Source: Tritrichomonas musculus
Lineage: Eukaryota; Parabasalia; Tritrichomonadida; Tritrichomonadidae
Length of the DNA stretch: 64,000 nt
NCBI GenBank assembly: GCA_039105265.1
Contig: JAPFFF010000030.1
Span: 1,488,001-1,552,000, forward strand
Direction: 5' to 3'
Shown: piece after piece, positions 62,662-64,000 of the stretch
Layout of the letters: the number at the start of each line of letters is the position of its first letter
Position numbering within the stretch: position 1 is the stretch's first letter
Translations under genes and position numbers: made by a program
The notes under the pieces: generated by a model
What the model saw: only the letters and a program-made list of their open reading frames with translations
Databases searched by the model: none
Told to the model about the DNA's origin: nothing

Positions 62662-63231
62662 ATTCAATTAAAGATTTATTTTTGAGTAGGTATCGGGTGT
62701 ACATGAAGTGGTTGCATGAATAGATGTATGTGATGAGATATGGGAGATGATTGCATGAGTGGATGTGTGTGAGATGGGTTGCTTGAGATGATTGCTGTAG
62801 GAGTATGCTAGATAGGTTGCTTGAGATGATTGCATGAGTGGATGTATGAGATGATTGCATGAGATGATTGCTTGAGATGATTTGCATGAGATGATTGCAT
62901 GAGATGATTGCATGAGTGGATGTATGAGATGGGTTGCTGTAGGAGTATGCTAGATAGGTTGGTATTAAGTAGTTATACATAGTGAAGGGGGGATAGATAA
63001 CTAGTATAAGCAAATGGGGCTCTCCGTGTAGGGTGGCTGGGTGGGGGTTGCTTGGGGGCTGTTTGGAGATATGGTTTATTATAGCGAGGGAGCTTTTCAA
63101 AGCGAGGGAGCTATAATATAAAACATCTCCAAAGTACCTCAAATTATCGTCTCCTCAGGAAGCTTTCAAAGCCAGAGAGCCCCATTTGCTTATACTAGTT
63201 ATCTATCCCCCCTTCACTATGTATAACTACT
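62662..63231. repeat. Right terminal inverted repeat of the Polinton
   Basis: A 570-bp repeat, the inverse of 41791-42358, ending in CTATGTATAACTACT. The tandem array differs slightly in copy number from the left one; the rest is almost identical. Confidence 0.92.
62968..63231. repeat. Terminal foldback block, right end
   Basis: Same 264-bp foldback as at the left end, with 57-bp arms at 62968-63024 and 63175-63231. It shows one clear base difference from the left block. Confidence 0.9.
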
Positions 63232-63497
63232 GATAAAACAAAAAGCAAACATCAATTTGATTTCTATCTTTAGTTATTTCCTTTTTAAAATTGAATGAAA
63301 ATTTGAGGGAAAACGATTATATCAAAGTGAAACAATGATCGTTAAAAAAAATAGTAAACGGGGAAAGGTCCCCCTTAAATTGTAAAATAAGTGTCAAAAA
63401 CAAACCTAGTCAATTTAAACTTTTTCAGAGACATGCAACTATTCAAATAATAAACGTTCTCCTATTCAAAAAATAACGTACTGGATTTGTACCTTAA

Positions 63498-64000
63498 GGT
63501 AAAAATGCAATACGTTAAGCAACCGCTTTTATTTTCTGACACTATTTAATGTGACATGTTAAGTAAAATTATTTTCTTTTCTATTTTTTGTTTTCATTAA
63601 AGAATACATTTTTTATTAACAAATCCTTTTAATTCCACACCCAAAAAGGCCCAATTTGTTTTGATTACATTGAATTTGCTGACTACATGGAGGTAAATCA
63701 ATTTAATATTTTATGCTTTCCAATTACCCGTTCCGCGCTTTAATTCGAATAGTTCGTTATTTTTTTGAATGCTTTTTTAACGTATAAAAAATTGAAAGCA
63801 TTTCTGAGAAAAAATTGAATGGAAAAAACGTATAAAAAGTTTAAATCTTTTATATCCCAGGAACAAATAAATATTTTCATTATTAAACATAATATATATT
63901 AGCTATAGTTTTAAGTATTTAAATATTTAAAATATAAAGAAAAAAGGAGATGGTAGAAATTTTAATGCTTTAATATTATGTCAAAGAATAAATGATATTT
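63498..64000 (+). mobile_element. Second copy of the outer MITE family, sharing the TTAA (right end not seen)
   Basis: Starting at the TTAA at 63494-63497, GGTAAAAATGCAATACGTTA and the following AGCAACCGC parallel the left end of the outer MITE (GGTACAAATCCAGTACGTTT then AGTAACCGC), and TGACATGTTAA is shared as well. The two copies stand side by side in the same orientation. A TTCGTTATTTTTTTGAATG word at about 63750 resembles the MITE right-end region. The rest of the window is A/T-rich without a gene. Confidence 0.45.

Larger units (their letters stand above)
41791..63231. mobile_element. Maverick/Polinton, 21.4 kb, young and largely whole
   Basis: The limits are set by inverted AGTAGTTATACATAGTGAAG termini; the repeats are about 570 bp and differ at very few positions outside a variable tandem array, implying recent insertion. 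The element encodes the defining Polinton set: rve integrase, A32-like ATPase, protein-primed DNA polymerase B and candidate capsid proteins, plus accessory genes. Most genes are on the plus strand and tightly packed; the HNH gene and the giant fibre-like gene are on the minus strand. It looks largely whole, with one decayed patch. The six bases on each side (AAAAAA and GATAAA) do not form an obvious target duplication. Confidence 0.95.
40445..63374. mobile_element. Inner TTAA-flanked non-autonomous element, split by the Polinton
   Basis: The left end GGGGACCTTTC at 40445 and the inverted right end GAAAGGTCCCCC at 63363-63374 are each bordered by TTAA (40441-40444, 63375-63378). Removing the Polinton leaves about 1.49 kb (40445-41790 plus 63232-63374). 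The sequence is A/T-rich and shows no convincing transposase; a frame near 40600-40839 is A/T-driven. It lies exactly at a TTAA of the outer MITE, so it inserted after it. Confidence 0.6.
40320..63493. mobile_element. Outer TTAA-flanked MITE, split by later insertions
   Basis: The ends are GGTACAAATCCAGTACGTT at 40320 and its inverse ending at 63493, each bordered by TTAA (40316-40319 and 63494-63497), which reads as a target duplication. Its own sequence is only 40320-40440 plus 63379-63493, about 240 bp, with a small hairpin TGACATGTTA / TAACATGTCA at 40379-40388 and 40421-40430. It has no coding capacity. TTAA duplications are used by piggyBac and Kolobok transposons; which one mobilises this element cannot be told from a MITE. 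Confidence 0.65.

Overview
The window looks like nuclear DNA of a parabasalid flagellate, most likely a Tritrichomonas-type trichomonad. Reasons: very AT-rich, gene-poor spacers; long uninterrupted genes; and a gene repertoire typical of trichomonads (kinases fused to RCC1 or discoidin-like domains, BspA-type leucine-rich repeats, small Myb regulators, DUF4419, LCAT-like lipases and a Maverick/Polinton). The species call is inference from content, not a database match. Coding regions stand out by raised GC and regular codon use.

Layout. Bases 1-1742: 3' part of a kinase / coiled-coil / discoidin gene. 1743-9854: 8 kb of AT-rich spacer with no convincing intact gene but several inverted-repeat elements, including a MITE nested in another element (5.3-6.6 kb) and a decayed zinc-finger reading frame (8.0-8.4 kb). 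9.8-23 kb: a low-complexity protein, an LCAT-like lipase, a two-repeat Myb protein, a frame-broken acidic protein, an RCC1-kinase, a truncated inverted relative of the first gene, a GT17 glycosyltransferase and a frame-broken LRR-NMN adenylyltransferase fusion. 23.5-39.6 kb: a 1601-residue HECT ubiquitin ligase, a PP1/PP2A-type phosphatase, a GNAT acetyltransferase, a DUF4419 protein and a VPS13-type lipid-transfer protein. These are ordinary host genes for signalling, ubiquitin transfer, secretion and lipid transport, each on its own transcription unit.

40.3-63.5 kb is a three-level nest. A small TTAA-flanked inverted-repeat element (about 240 bp of its own sequence) was split by a second TTAA-flanked element (about 1.5 kb), which was split in turn by a 21.4 kb Maverick/Polinton (41791-63231). 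A second copy of the outermost family abuts on the right. The Polinton has terminal inverted repeats of about 570 bp, nearly identical to each other, so the insertion looks young; each repeat begins with a 264-bp block that is itself a foldback. It looks largely whole, with one decayed patch. It carries the core set (rve integrase, A32-like packaging ATPase, protein-primed family B DNA polymerase, candidate capsid proteins) and accessory genes: a NUMOD4/HNH-type endonuclease on the opposite strand, a 1605-residue fibre-like protein, a basic bZIP-like protein and several lineage-specific proteins.

The least-described signals are (1) a ~50-residue N-terminal module containing LPGF shared by the polymerase and two other element proteins, (2) the foldback structure of the Polinton termini, (3) the HNH gene riding in the element and (4) the three-deep nesting. 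No rRNA, convincing tRNA or CRISPR array was seen.
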